From contig NZ_CP012159.1 of NCBI RefSeq assembly GCF_001189295.1, positions 434,001-498,000 on the forward strand: a DNA stretch of 64,000 nucleotides. The letters are read 5' to 3'. Positions 35,867 through 46,837 of the stretch are shown in pieces (position 1 is the stretch's first letter; every line of letters starts with the position of its first letter). A model generated the notes under the pieces. It saw nothing but the letters and a program-made list of their open reading frames with translations, was not told the DNA's origin and did no database searches. The position numbers were made by a program, and so were the translations under genes. Source of the DNA: Chondromyces crocatus. GTDB taxonomy: Bacteria > Myxococcota_A > Polyangia > Polyangiales > Polyangiaceae.

Positions 35867-37182
35867 CGGCCCTTCCGAGCTTCTTTGAGGAGCGTCTCGT
35901 ACCCCAGGGACAGGACGAAGTCCTTGCCCTTTCTCGGGTCGGCCGGCACGTCACGGCTGATCTCTGATCCCTCACCGCCACCGACGAGGACGGGTCTGGG
36001 CTTGCCTCCGCTCGCGCCCTCGGGTGCCAGGTGCCCTTCGAGGTCGCTCTCCCGCATCACCTCGGCCAGCTTGTCACCCTTCGCCGCCTGCACCACCACG
36101 TCGGGTTGCACCCCTTGCGCCTGGATGGAGCGACCGCTCGGCGTGTAGTAGCGCATCGTCGTCAGCCGCATCCCTGCCCCCCCGGGGAGTTCGTAGATCG
36201 TCTGCACCGAGCCTTTCCCGAAGGTCGTGGTTCCGATCACCGTCGCTCGCTTGTTGTCCTGAAGCGCGCCGGCCACCAGCTCCGACGAACTCGCCGAGTA
36301 CTCGTTCACCAGCACCACGATGGGCAACGACGAGAACGCCCCGCCCGGCGTCGCCCGCGCTTCGTCGACGACGACGTTCCTGTGCCGCGTCGAGTAGATC
36401 GTACCCGACCCGAGAAATTCGTCGGCCACCCCTTCCGCCTCGTCGACGAGCCCCCCGGGGTTGTTGCGCATGTCCAGGATGACGCCGGCGAGTGGGCTCT
36501 TCGAGGCCGCGCGCAGCTTCCCAGCGGCCTGCAGCAGCTCTTCGTGGGTCCCTTCCTGGAACTGCTTGAGGCGGATGTACGCCACGTCGTGCTCCATGCG
36601 CTTGGCGACGACGCTGGTGACGCGGATCTCCTCGCGCTTCAGCTCGAAGTTGAGCGGCTCGGTGACGCCAGGCCGCCGGATGAGGACCCTGACCTTCGAG
36701 CCAGCAGGGCCTCGCATCAAGGTGATCAACTTGTCGAGGCGCTCTCCGCGCGTTGGCTTTCCGTCGATGGCGACGATCTGATCTCCCGACCGGATCCCTG
36801 CCCTCTCCGCTGGCGATCCCTCGATCGGCGCGATCACCGTCGGCGTCTCGTTACGATAATCGACCTCGACCCCGACACCGCCGAACCTCCCGCCGGTCTC
36901 CTCCTGAAACTGCGAGAACTCTTCGGCCGTCATGAAGGCCGAGTGTGGATCGAGCTCGGCGACCATCCCCTTGACCGCGCCTTCGATGAGCTTGTTGCGC
37001 TGCGCTGGCTCGACGTACTGATTCTCCACGAGCGCCAGCGCCCGGGCGAGTTGCTCGATGGGCGCGTAGGGACTCTGCGTCTGGGAGGTCGCCCCCGCCA
37101 GGTGGGAAGAGACCGCGCCGCCGGCAAAGGCAACGGCCGTGAGCCCGATCCTGCGCAGCCACGTTCCAGCAAGGTGTCCCAT
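35863..37182 (-). CDS. S41 C-terminal processing peptidase
   Basis: 439 residues. A signal/anchor sequence (WLRRIGLTAVAFAGGAVSSH) leads to a helical part with LALVENQYVEPAQ, a PDZ domain (about 90-180; FGGVGVEVDYRNETP, AGIRSGDQIVAIDG) and the Ser/Lys protease core: Ser in NEYSASSSELVAG (about 297) and Lys in TFGKGSVQT (about 323). RYYTPSGRSIQ is also typical. It acts in the periplasm, trimming or degrading proteins by their C termini. It is convergent with glpB and divergent from the ECF sigma gene, with a 351-bp gap upstream. Confidence 0.93.
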   Translation of the reverse strand: MGHLAGTWLRRIGLTAVAFAGGAVSSHLAGATSQTQSPYAPIEQLARALALVENQYVEPAQRNKLIEGAVKGMVAELDPHSAFMTAEEFSQFQEETGGRFGGVGVEVDYRNETPTVIAPIEGSPAERAGIRSGDQIVAIDGKPTRGERLDKLITLMRGPAGSKVRVLIRRPGVTEPLNFELKREEIRVTSVVAKRMEHDVAYIRLKQFQEGTHEELLQAAGKLRAASKSPLAGVILDMRNNPGGLVDEAEGVADEFLGSGTIYSTRHRNVVVDEARATPGGAFSSLPIVVLVNEYSASSSELVAGALQDNKRATVIGTTTFGKGSVQTIYELPGGAGMRLTTMRYYTPSGRSIQAQGVQPDVVVQAAKGDKLAEVMRESDLEGHLAPEGASGGKPRPVLVGGGEGSEISRDVPADPRKGKDFVLSLGYETLLKEARKGR

Positions 37183-37533
37183 CGGGCCTGGACGATAGCA
37201 GGCGACAGCCGGAAGCCCCTCGACCTCGACATCGCGCCCTCGACCAGGCGCTTCCGCACCGACGAGGCGGGCCGTCCCCGTGGATCCCTGCTTCCTGAAG
37301 GGCGCCTCCCAAGATCGGGGCGCATCGTTTGTCCCAAAGGGAGTGTTCGGCTATCTTCGCGCGCCGGAGCTTGAAAGTTACCGCCTCATCGCCTGGCCCT
37401 GCCTGCGGAAGCCTCGCGGCATTGCGGGTTCCATCCGTGCGGCCGACGAGCCGACGCGCGAGGCGCGTGATGCGCGTGACGCCAGTGCCATCGTCTCCTG
37501 GTCGGAGCGCTCCAGCACGTCGAGGCGCCTAGA
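37183..37533. other. Divergent intergenic region between the S41 peptidase and the ECF sigma gene
   Basis: No credible CDS. It contains a plausible rightward promoter at 37329-37357 (TTGTCC, 17-base spacer, TATCTT) leaving a leader of about 170 bases ahead of the sigma gene. No clear leftward promoter was found for the peptidase. Confidence 0.55.
37329..37357 (+). promoter_or_regulatory. Candidate sigma-70-like promoter for the ECF sigma gene
   Basis: TTGTCC at 37329-37334 and TATCTT at 37352-37357 with a 17-base spacer, three and four matches to the two consensus hexamers respectively. It lies 177 bp before the sigma factor start. This is a by-eye match in GC-rich DNA. Confidence 0.4.
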
Positions 37534-38121
37534 ATGGCCCAACCCACAGATCGCGAACTCGTCGACAAGGCCCTGGGCGGTGACGCAGAGGCCTTCGGGC
37601 TTCTCGTCCGCCGCCATCAAAAACGGATCTTCCGCCTCGCGTTTCACCTGGTGCGATCCGCTGCGGAGGCCGAGGACGTGACACAGGAGACGTTCGTCCG
37701 CGCCTACCAGGCCCTCGGCCGCTTCGACGGGCGGAGCGAGCCTTTCACGTGGCTCTATCGCATCGCCGTGAACCTCTCGCTCAACACGATCCGCGCGCGC
37801 AAGCCGACACGGGACGCCACGTCCTCGGACGATCCCCGCGTCGAGAGCCTCTTGCGCGAGACGCGGCTCACGTTCGGTGGTGATCCCGCGACGGCCTCTC
37901 AACAGAAGCAGCTCGCCACGGCGCTCTGCGATGGCATCGATGCCCTCTCGGACACGCTCCGGACGACGCTCATCCTCGTCTGCATCGACGGCGTTCCTCA
38001 CGAGGAAGCGTCGAAGATCCTGGGCTGCCCCGAGGGGACGGTGGCCTGGCGCGTTCACGAAGCGCGACGCAAGCTCCGTGAGTACCTCGCGGGGCGGGGT
38101 TTTGGAGGCGAAGCCGTATGA
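37534..38121 (+). CDS. ECF-family RNA polymerase sigma factor (RpoE-like)
   Basis: 195 residues. Region 2 (about 15-85) has FGLLVRRHQKRIFRLAFHLV, AEDVTQETFVRAY and FTWLYRIAVNLSLNTIR, which bind core polymerase and the -10. Region 4 (about 135-188) has LRTTLILVCIDGVPHEEAS and GTVAWRVHEARRKLREYL, the helix-turn-helix for the -35. Regions 1 and 3 are absent, as in ECF factors. It ends in an ATGA overlap with a membrane protein gene, the usual place for an anti-sigma factor. Target promoters are unknown. Confidence 0.93.
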   Translation: MAQPTDRELVDKALGGDAEAFGLLVRRHQKRIFRLAFHLVRSAAEAEDVTQETFVRAYQALGRFDGRSEPFTWLYRIAVNLSLNTIRARKPTRDATSSDDPRVESLLRETRLTFGGDPATASQQKQLATALCDGIDALSDTLRTTLILVCIDGVPHEEASKILGCPEGTVAWRVHEARRKLREYLAGRGFGGEAV

Positions 38122-39632
38122 ACCTCACCGGCAAGCTCGATCTCGATGGCCTGCTCCATGAATGGCCGGCGCCCCCGCAGGGCGACGATGATGCGGAATG
38201 GGAGAAGCGGGCAGCCCGCATCACCCAGGCTGCGCTGACACGTTCACCCATGGGTGCGGAAGCCCTCGAGGTCGCGCTGGCCGACCCCTCCCTCGAACCC
38301 GAGCCGGAGGAACCCAGAGAGCAGTCGGCACGCTCGAATGTAAGGCAGGCAGGAGAAACCAAGATGTCTCAAGGTTCAGACGATCGGGACGAGGGGCGGC
38401 CGTCCATCACGGAGGGGCGCAGCAGCATGACGTCGAGCGCCCCGAGCAAGAAGCGTGTCTCCCTGAAGGAGATCGCAGAACGCGCGAGCCAGTCGGGTCT
38501 CGCGGGACCGCCTGGCCGGAACAGCGAGGCCCCCGTCTCGCTGACCGGCAGCAGAGGTCCGACGTCCATCGCGACGCCGCTGTCGTCGGGCGGCTCCGCG
38601 TCGATCCCCCCTTCGCTCTCGGGCCTCCCCTCGCGCTCAGGCTCGCTGCCGCCTCCTGGGCGGTCCCCCGGTGAGGCCAGCGGTGAAGACTCGGGTCTCA
38701 TCAACCTGAAGGCCGTCACCGACCCGCCGCCTGCAGAGAAGCCCGCCAAGGCGCAGCCGCCCGCTGCGGACCTCGACTTCGACGACGGCACGCCGCAGGA
38801 CACGGCAGACGCTGCCAAGAAATCGCAGCGCCCCGCCGCCGCCCCCGCCGCAGAACAGAAGAAGAAGAAGAGCGGAGGGGTGGTCATCGGCGCCGTCATC
38901 GCCGCCGTGGGCCTCGCGGCCTCGTTTGCCATCATCAAGGGACAGAGCGAACCCCCGCCTCAGCCTCAGGCCGTCATGCAGCCCGAGGAACAGGCACCTC
39001 AGGAGCCCGCGAAGCAGGCTGCAGCGCAGGAACAGCCCACTCCTGTCGCCACGCCAGAGAAGCCGTCCGCCATGGACCCGTCGCAGCTGCCCGAGGCGAC
39101 GGCCCCAGAGCCCGACAAGCACGCACACGCCAACCCGACGGGGACTGCCGCTCCAGCCGCCGCCGCCACCGCGGACACGCCTGCTGCCGCCCCCGGAGGG
39201 GCCGCGCTCGCCCAGGCCCCCACGGCCGCCACCGCAGCGAAGCCAGCCGCCACCGGCAAGCCGGGAGACCTGAGCAGCGCCATGCAAGCTGCGGTCGGGT
39301 CCGATGGCTCGCAGAGCGCCCCCACGGAGGCGATGGCCCCGGCGGCAGGGACGCCCCTCAACCAGACCGTGCCCGAGCAGCCGCCCCAGGGGTCCATCCA
39401 GGCCGCCATCCGCTCCATCATGCCCGCCGCGAAGGCGTGCGTCGCGGGCGCGGATGACGTGTCGCGGGCCAACGTCTCGTTCTCTTCGGCGGGCACGGTC
39501 TCCAACGTGAGCGTGACCGGCTGGGCAGCCTCCAACGGCCAGTCGGGTTGCGTGAAGTCCGCCATCCAGGGCGCCAAGGTCGGCCCCTTCTCCAAGCCGA
39601 GTTTTTCGGTCGGAGTGACGATCCGGCCCTGA
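38118..39632 (+). CDS. Single-pass membrane protein coupled to the ECF sigma factor (candidate anti-sigma)
   Basis: 504 residues. A short helical N terminus (EWEKRAARITQAALTRS) and a long Ser/Pro/Gly-rich cytoplasmic stretch lead to one membrane segment at about 257-275 (VVIGAVIAAVGLAASFAII) after KKKK. The outer part is Pro/Ala/Gln-rich and ends (about 425-504) in a small folded domain with two Cys (AAKACVAGAD, NGQSGCVKSA) like the AgmX/PglI or TonB-type C-terminal domains of myxobacterial proteins. No zinc anti-sigma (HxxxCxxC) motif is seen. The start overlaps the sigma gene by 4 bp, so a regulatory role is likely by position only. Confidence 0.75.
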   Translation: MNLTGKLDLDGLLHEWPAPPQGDDDAEWEKRAARITQAALTRSPMGAEALEVALADPSLEPEPEEPREQSARSNVRQAGETKMSQGSDDRDEGRPSITEGRSSMTSSAPSKKRVSLKEIAERASQSGLAGPPGRNSEAPVSLTGSRGPTSIATPLSSGGSASIPPSLSGLPSRSGSLPPPGRSPGEASGEDSGLINLKAVTDPPPAEKPAKAQPPAADLDFDDGTPQDTADAAKKSQRPAAAPAAEQKKKKSGGVVIGAVIAAVGLAASFAIIKGQSEPPPQPQAVMQPEEQAPQEPAKQAAAQEQPTPVATPEKPSAMDPSQLPEATAPEPDKHAHANPTGTAAPAAAATADTPAAAPGGAALAQAPTAATAAKPAATGKPGDLSSAMQAAVGSDGSQSAPTEAMAPAAGTPLNQTVPEQPPQGSIQAAIRSIMPAAKACVAGADDVSRANVSFSSAGTVSNVSVTGWAASNGQSGCVKSAIQGAKVGPFSKPSFSVGVTIRP

Positions 39633-39643
39633 TCCAACGATCA

Positions 39644-39661
39644 ATCCCATTGACATGGGAT
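39644..39661. promoter_or_regulatory. Inverted repeat over the -35 of the rpsT promoter
   Basis: ATCCCAT-TGAC-ATGGGAT, a perfect 7-bp inverted repeat starting 11 bp after the upstream stop codon and covering the -35 hexamer. It could be an operator, or a weak hairpin ending the upstream transcript. Confidence 0.5.
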
Positions 39662-39677
39662 CCACCAAAGCTATGCT
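39650..39677 (+). promoter_or_regulatory. Near-consensus promoter for the small basic ORF and rpsT
   Basis: TTGACA (39650-39655) and TATGCT (39672-39677) with a 16-base spacer. The predicted transcription start (about 39684) is only some four bases before ATG 39688, so the first ORF would be translated from an almost leaderless mRNA; it has no Shine-Dalgarno. Confidence 0.65.
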
Positions 39678-39687
39678 GCGCGCCCCC

Positions 39688-39879
39688 ATGGTTTCCGCGA
39701 CGCAGCAAACCAGCCGTATCCGTCAGCGCAAGGCCCGCAGGGAAGGCACCGCCCGCAAGCGCTTCGAGCGCGCGCATGGAACTCCCAAGTTCCCGGTGCA
39801 TCTCCCCGGGTATGATCCGAGCGCGCCGGATGCCCCCAAGGCAGCCCAAGCGGCAGCCCAGACCGACGCGAAGAAGTAG
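39688..39879 (+). CDS. Small basic protein ahead of rpsT, 63 residues
   Basis: I do not recognise a named family. The N-terminal half is strongly basic (RIRQRKARREGTARKRFER), followed by a Pro/Gly segment (GTPKFPVHLPGYDPSAP) and an Ala/Lys tail, a composition like ribosome-bound peptides. ATG 39688 is preferred over the in-frame ATG at 39655, which overlaps the promoter. The gene ends 9 bp before rpsT, so the two are co-transcribed. A ribosome-associated role is inference from composition and neighbour. Confidence 0.7.
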   Translation: MVSATQQTSRIRQRKARREGTARKRFERAHGTPKFPVHLPGYDPSAPDAPKAAQAAAQTDAKK

Positions 39880-39888
39880 GAGCTTTTC

Positions 39889-40170
39889 ATGGCCACCCAT
39901 GCATCCGCCGAGAAGCGCAACCGCCAGCGCATCAAGAGGACGGCGCGTAATCGTGCCGCCAAGAGCGAGCTGCGCACGACCCTGAAGAAGGCGCGCAATT
40001 CCGTCAAAACCTCGGCGCAGGACGCATCCACGGCGACCGTCACCGCGCAGAGCCAGCTCGACCGGGCTGCCTCCCGAGGGGTCATCCCCAAGGAGCGCGC
40101 TTCGCGCTTGAAAGCACGGCTCGCGAAGAGCCTGCACAAGGCCACGGCCAAGCTCGCAGCAGCGAGCTGA
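39889..40170 (+). CDS. rpsT: 30S ribosomal protein S20
   Basis: 93 residues, the normal size of bS20, which binds 16S rRNA in the small subunit. The sequence is typical: ASAEKRNRQRIKRTARNRA, then SELRTTLKKARNSV and a Lys/Ala-rich end with ASRLKARLAKSLHKATAKL. GGAGC lies about five bases ahead of the ATG. It follows the small basic gene by 9 bp under the promoter at 39650 and is followed 27 bp later by a terminator hairpin. Confidence 0.97.
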   Translation: MATHASAEKRNRQRIKRTARNRAAKSELRTTLKKARNSVKTSAQDASTATVTAQSQLDRAASRGVIPKERASRLKARLAKSLHKATAKLAAAS

Positions 40171-40197
40171 ATCGCCGCCGGCGAGCAGCACCATCAG

Positions 40198-40236
40198 CCC
40201 GCTCACCCTCCTGGGTGATGCGGGTGGTTTGCTTTG
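40198..40236 (+). terminator. Rho-independent-type terminator after rpsT
   Basis: CCCGC-TCACCC (40198-40208), a TCCT loop, then GGGTGA-T-GCGGG (40213-40224), giving 11 base pairs with a single bulged T. The sequence after it is T-rich (TGGTTTGCTTTG). It sits 27 bp past the rpsT stop. Confidence 0.8.
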
Positions 40237-40458
40237 TCTCGATCATCAGCCGTTCGTGGAAACGGACGGCGTCGATGCTTCGAATCCATCGACACGGCCC
40301 GACAGAGCGAGGAGCGCTGCCCCCTCCAGGATGCCCAGCCGCATCGATGCGCGCCACAGAGGAGCGTCGATGCGAGCTGGAGCAGGCGTGCCCCTCGCCC
40401 CTGATCCTGCTCACCTGACCGCCTCTCCCGGAAGAGAGGCAGCCCTGAACGTCACAGC

Positions 40459-43164
<2,706 letters not shown>

Positions 43165-43218
43165 GCCTGAAGGCTTAACCCAGCTACGGCGCCGCCGCAC
43201 GAACGGCGCTCGCCCTCG

Positions 43219-44517
43219 TCAGCGGACGACCACCTCGCGCAGCACCGTGAGATCCACGGGCCGCCCCTCCCGGTCGACGGAGAGCGAGACCCGCGTCCCG
43301 GAAGCCCCCCGCAAGCGCTGGACGCAGTCGGAGAGGGTCATCCCCGTCGCATCGACACCATCGATGCGGACGAGGCGGTCACCCGCCAGCAACCCTGCGC
43401 GCTCGGCGGGCCCTCCCTCGATCACCCCCATGACCTTCACCCCCTCGGGCCCAGGCAGCAGCGTGGCGCCGATGCCCGTGAACTCCTCGTTCGCTCCGCC
43501 CTCCACACGGCGCCTGAGCCCCACGTCCACCTCCGTGGAGCCCCCCCCGCGCGCGTCGAGACCAGGGACGATCTTCGCCATGTAGTCCGCGTGCTGCACC
43601 CGTACAGAGAAAGGCCCCTGTCGCGGAACCCCGGTGATCTCGAAGCGCCCCGCGTCGTCCGTCTTCACCGCGGGGATGGCGCTGGGCCCCGAGGACGTCA
43701 CCGCATCGAGCTGCACCTGCGCTTCGCCGATCGGCGCCTGCGTCTCCGCATCCGTCACTCTCCCTCGAAGCGTGGCGCCTTGCGCCAGCGTGATTCGCAC
43801 ATGGGCCGTCGTCCTCCCCCGCTCCACCTCGATCCCCTCGCTCCGCGCCGGCGGACGCCCCTCCGCGCTCGCCGCGAGCACGTAGCGACCCGGTGGCAGC
43901 CGATCCATGCGGAACAACCCCTCGGGATCCGACACCCTCCGCGACCGATTCCCGTAACGCGCCTCCGGATCCAGACTGGGAACGAACGCCTCCACGGCGA
44001 GCTGATACGACGTCACGGGGCGCCCTTGCTCGTCCAGCACGGCGCCCTCGATCACCCCCCCCGCCATCAGCCGCAGCGTGTTCTCCCGCCCCGCGTGGAG
44101 CTGCGTCTTCTCCGACGGCTGGTGCAGCGCGTGCACCGCCATCGCCAGGCACCCCTCGGCCTCTGGCGGAAGCTCGAAGCGCCCTTCTCCGTCGGTCGCG
44201 GCCGACGCCCTGGGCTCCTCGCACGACACCACCGCCGCCGTCATCGGGTTCCCTTCCGGATCCAGCACCGTCCCGCGCACGGGGACGGTCCGCTCGGCCT
44301 CCACGGGCGCCTCGACCTCGTCATGCTGCGCGGCCAGCACCGGCTCGGGTGGCGCCGGAGGCGACGCGACCTCCACCGAGGTGCGCGTCATCGGCGGTGC
44401 ACTGCGAGAAGGCGCCGCGGGCTTGGGCAAGATCAGCCAGACGATGAGGGGCAACGTCAGGAGCGCGAGCGACAGCAGCGCGGCCGTACCCCACGTCCCC
44501 TGTCGATCGCGCTCCAT
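43219..44517 (-). CDS. Membrane-anchored carboxypeptidase-regulatory-like and PDZ protein
   Basis: 432 residues. An N-terminal membrane anchor (AALLSLALLTLPLIVWLIL, about 12-30) is followed by a Pro/Glu linker and three tandem beta-sandwich repeats of the carboxypeptidase-regulatory type, each with a G-x-V-x-D/E opening (VRGTVLDPEGNPM, IEGAVLDEQGRPV, LRGRVTDAETQAP). The last 95 residues are a PDZ domain (GVIEGGPAERAGLLAGDRLV, RIDGVD). The bulk lies outside the membrane and probably binds peptides or surface ligands. No catalytic site was seen. It is upstream of polA on the same strand by 54 bp. Confidence 0.82.
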   Translation of the reverse strand: MERDRQGTWGTAALLSLALLTLPLIVWLILPKPAAPSRSAPPMTRTSVEVASPPAPPEPVLAAQHDEVEAPVEAERTVPVRGTVLDPEGNPMTAAVVSCEEPRASAATDGEGRFELPPEAEGCLAMAVHALHQPSEKTQLHAGRENTLRLMAGGVIEGAVLDEQGRPVTSYQLAVEAFVPSLDPEARYGNRSRRVSDPEGLFRMDRLPPGRYVLAASAEGRPPARSEGIEVERGRTTAHVRITLAQGATLRGRVTDAETQAPIGEAQVQLDAVTSSGPSAIPAVKTDDAGRFEITGVPRQGPFSVRVQHADYMAKIVPGLDARGGGSTEVDVGLRRRVEGGANEEFTGIGATLLPGPEGVKVMGVIEGGPAERAGLLAGDRLVRIDGVDATGMTLSDCVQRLRGASGTRVSLSVDREGRPVDLTVLREVVVR

Positions 44518-44526
44518 GATTGCCGG

Positions 44527-44760
44527 TCAGCGAGGCGCCGCACCGGAGGGCTCGGCCTGCTCCCGAGATGCAGGCTCTTCCTCCGACGCCTTGCTCGGCG
44601 CTCCGTCGGCCGTATCGATGGGCCGGTCCGGGGTTTCCTCTCCCTCTGGCCCGATCTCGGCGTCATCGGGGACACGAGGCCACGGCGTCTCGCTGGCCGA
44701 CCCACCACAGCCAAGCCCGGAGAGCGCCAACAACCCAACGAGCAGGATCCCGGACCGCAT
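44527..44760 (-). CDS. Small lipoprotein, 77 residues
   Basis: From ATG 44760: a signal peptide with lipobox (LLVGLLALSGLGC), then an acidic Pro/Glu/Ser-rich, probably unstructured tail (DAEIGPEGEETPDRP and on). No domain is recognised. It precedes the PDZ membrane protein gene by 9 bp on the same strand, so they are probably co-expressed. Longer in-frame sequence upstream is not credible. Confidence 0.62.
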   Translation of the reverse strand: MRSGILLVGLLALSGLGCGGSASETPWPRVPDDAEIGPEGEETPDRPIDTADGAPSKASEEEPASREQAEPSGAAPR

Positions 44761-44869
44761 GGCGCGGCATCCTAGCTCGTTTCGATCCTCTTCGCCTTTT
44801 CGAGGAGACACGGGCGGCCATGCGACGCCGCCCCTCACGACCGCGAACGACCTGGAAGAGGCCGGCGCC

Positions 44870-46714
44870 TCAGCGCTCGTCGACCAGGTTCGTCCGCGCA
44901 ATCCACAGGCAGGCCGCCGCGTTCAGCCCGCACCAGAGCACCAGCGCCAGCCGACCGAGCGGCCCACCGGCTTCACCGAGCACGACGATCGACGTCAGGT
45001 ACGCCGCGGTCCCCACCGCGAGCCCTGCCACCAGCGGCCGCAGTGGCTTCACCCCGAAGAGCAGCGCCGTCAGCCCGAAAGGAATCAGCGCGTTCGCCAG
45101 CGGGAGCCACCGGTGCACCGAGAGCCCGATCAGCAGATCGAGATCGGCCAGCGGACGCGCCAGGAGGTCCACCGGCAAGCTCACCCGCGGCAGCACCCAC
45201 GGCGCGAAGAAGAACAACCCGGGCCCAGCGGCCAGCGCCGGCAGCAGGAAGCTCAGCCTCCACGGATTGGTCGAACCTCGCCCCTTGCGCGCCACAGTCC
45301 GCGCCAGGAACGCCGTCAGCGCCAGGAGCGCCACGATGCGCACCGCGGCGTGCACCTGCGTGACCCGCGCCACTGCTTCCCCGGCCTGCAGGATCCCGGC
45401 TCCGTAGAGCTTCTTGGCCCCCTCCGACTCGTCGACCACCCGCGCCGTCGAGCGCAGCACCTCCTCCACCGCCTGCGGCTCCGACACACCGAGGCTCATC
45501 ACCAGCGCCGCAGCACCTGCGACGTGCGGCGCAGCCATCGAGGTCCCGCTGAAGGCCTGGAACCGCTCGCACTTGTCACGCCCGCGGTTGCACACCGTCT
45601 GCTGCGTCACGTTCACGCCAGGGGCCGCGATGTCGACCTCTTCACCGCGTGACGAGAAGCGCGCGATCTTGTCGTCCTGCCCCGACGCGCTGACCCCGAT
45701 GACCCCCTTGCTCGCCCCGGGGTAATTGACCGCGCCCCCGCTGTTGCCCGCCGCCGCGATCACCACCGCACCACGCGACAGCGCGTGGTCCACCGCGCTC
45801 TGCAGGATCTTCGAGTTACGCGGCCCACCCAGGCTCAGGTTGATCACGTGCGCCCCGTGATCGGCGGCCCACCGGATGCCGTCCGCCACGCTCGCCGTCG
45901 TGGCCCAACCGTTCTCGTTCAGCACCTTCACCGGCATCAGCCGCGCGTGGAACGCCATCCCGGCCGCACCCAGACCGTTGTGCGTCGACTGCGCGATCGT
46001 CCCCGCCACGTGCGTCCCGTGCCCGTGGTCATCGCTCGCGTGCTCGGAGTTGGCGATGAAGTTCCACCCCGGCACACAGCTCGTGGAGGCCAGATCCGTC
46101 CCCTTGTTGAACGGACCGTGCGTCTCGCACGCGATGCCGGTGTCGACCACCGCCACCGTCACCCCTCGACCCGTCGCGAAATCCCAGGCCCTCGTCGCCC
46201 CCACCCGCTCCAGGTGCCACTGCTCCTTCAACAGCGGATCGTTCGGCGCAAAGAACGCCCGCACCCGCGCCAGCGGCTCCACCGCCTCCACCCGCGGATC
46301 CTTCGCCAGCAGCTCCATCACCTGCTGCTCGCTCCCCGGCGGCACCGAGGCAACGTGGATCCGCGTCTGGTCCGCGAGCACCGTCGGCACGAAGGTCAGC
46401 CCTGCGCTCGACGCCAGCGACAGCAGCTCGCTCCCGTCGAGATCGTCACGCGCGTCCACCACGATCTGCCCGGGGACGTCGTAGCTCCGCGCATCCAGAT
46501 CGGCCGACTCCAGCCCCAGCACCGCGTCTGCGGCCAGCGCCACCGGCTCGGCAAAGTTCGCGAGGGTCCGCGCGGCGGGCACCCGGACCCCCACCGGGTC
46601 CACGAACCGTCCCGGGGTCGCCGGATCTTCCGCGTGGGCTGCACCAGGCAGCGCGAGCGCGGCGGTGGCCAGCGCCGCAGCGGCCATGAGGGTGGAGGAA
46701 CGAGGCGTGTTCAT
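44870..46714 (-). CDS. Subtilisin-like (S8) protease with C-terminal membrane helices
   Basis: 614 residues from ATG 46714. A signal peptide (LMAAAALATAALALPGAAHA) and a prodomain (about 70-150) precede the catalytic domain: Asp in VAVVDTGIAC (about 188), His in DDHGHGTHVAGT (about 232), oxyanion Asn in AAGNSGGAVN and Ser in SGTSMAAPHVAGAA (about 391). Unusually the last 150 residues contain about five hydrophobic segments (for example LPALAAGPGLFFFAPWVL and LVLWCGLNAAACLWI), so the protease is anchored in the membrane with its active domain outside. A much longer in-frame reading upstream is the antisense of the aminotransferase. Confidence 0.9.
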   Translation of the reverse strand: MNTPRSSTLMAAAALATAALALPGAAHAEDPATPGRFVDPVGVRVPAARTLANFAEPVALAADAVLGLESADLDARSYDVPGQIVVDARDDLDGSELLSLASSAGLTFVPTVLADQTRIHVASVPPGSEQQVMELLAKDPRVEAVEPLARVRAFFAPNDPLLKEQWHLERVGATRAWDFATGRGVTVAVVDTGIACETHGPFNKGTDLASTSCVPGWNFIANSEHASDDHGHGTHVAGTIAQSTHNGLGAAGMAFHARLMPVKVLNENGWATTASVADGIRWAADHGAHVINLSLGGPRNSKILQSAVDHALSRGAVVIAAAGNSGGAVNYPGASKGVIGVSASGQDDKIARFSSRGEEVDIAAPGVNVTQQTVCNRGRDKCERFQAFSGTSMAAPHVAGAAALVMSLGVSEPQAVEEVLRSTARVVDESEGAKKLYGAGILQAGEAVARVTQVHAAVRIVALLALTAFLARTVARKGRGSTNPWRLSFLLPALAAGPGLFFFAPWVLPRVSLPVDLLARPLADLDLLIGLSVHRWLPLANALIPFGLTALLFGVKPLRPLVAGLAVGTAAYLTSIVVLGEAGGPLGRLALVLWCGLNAAACLWIARTNLVDER

Positions 46715-46837
46715 ACGGTGACTCCTGCCCGCAGGGTAGCGCGGACCTCTCCCGGCAGCCATGCACGGCGCCCGGGTCGGTCCTCGGGAGACCAACCGTC
46801 GAGGCTGGCGCCGCTTCGTGGCGCTCGGACGGAGGAC

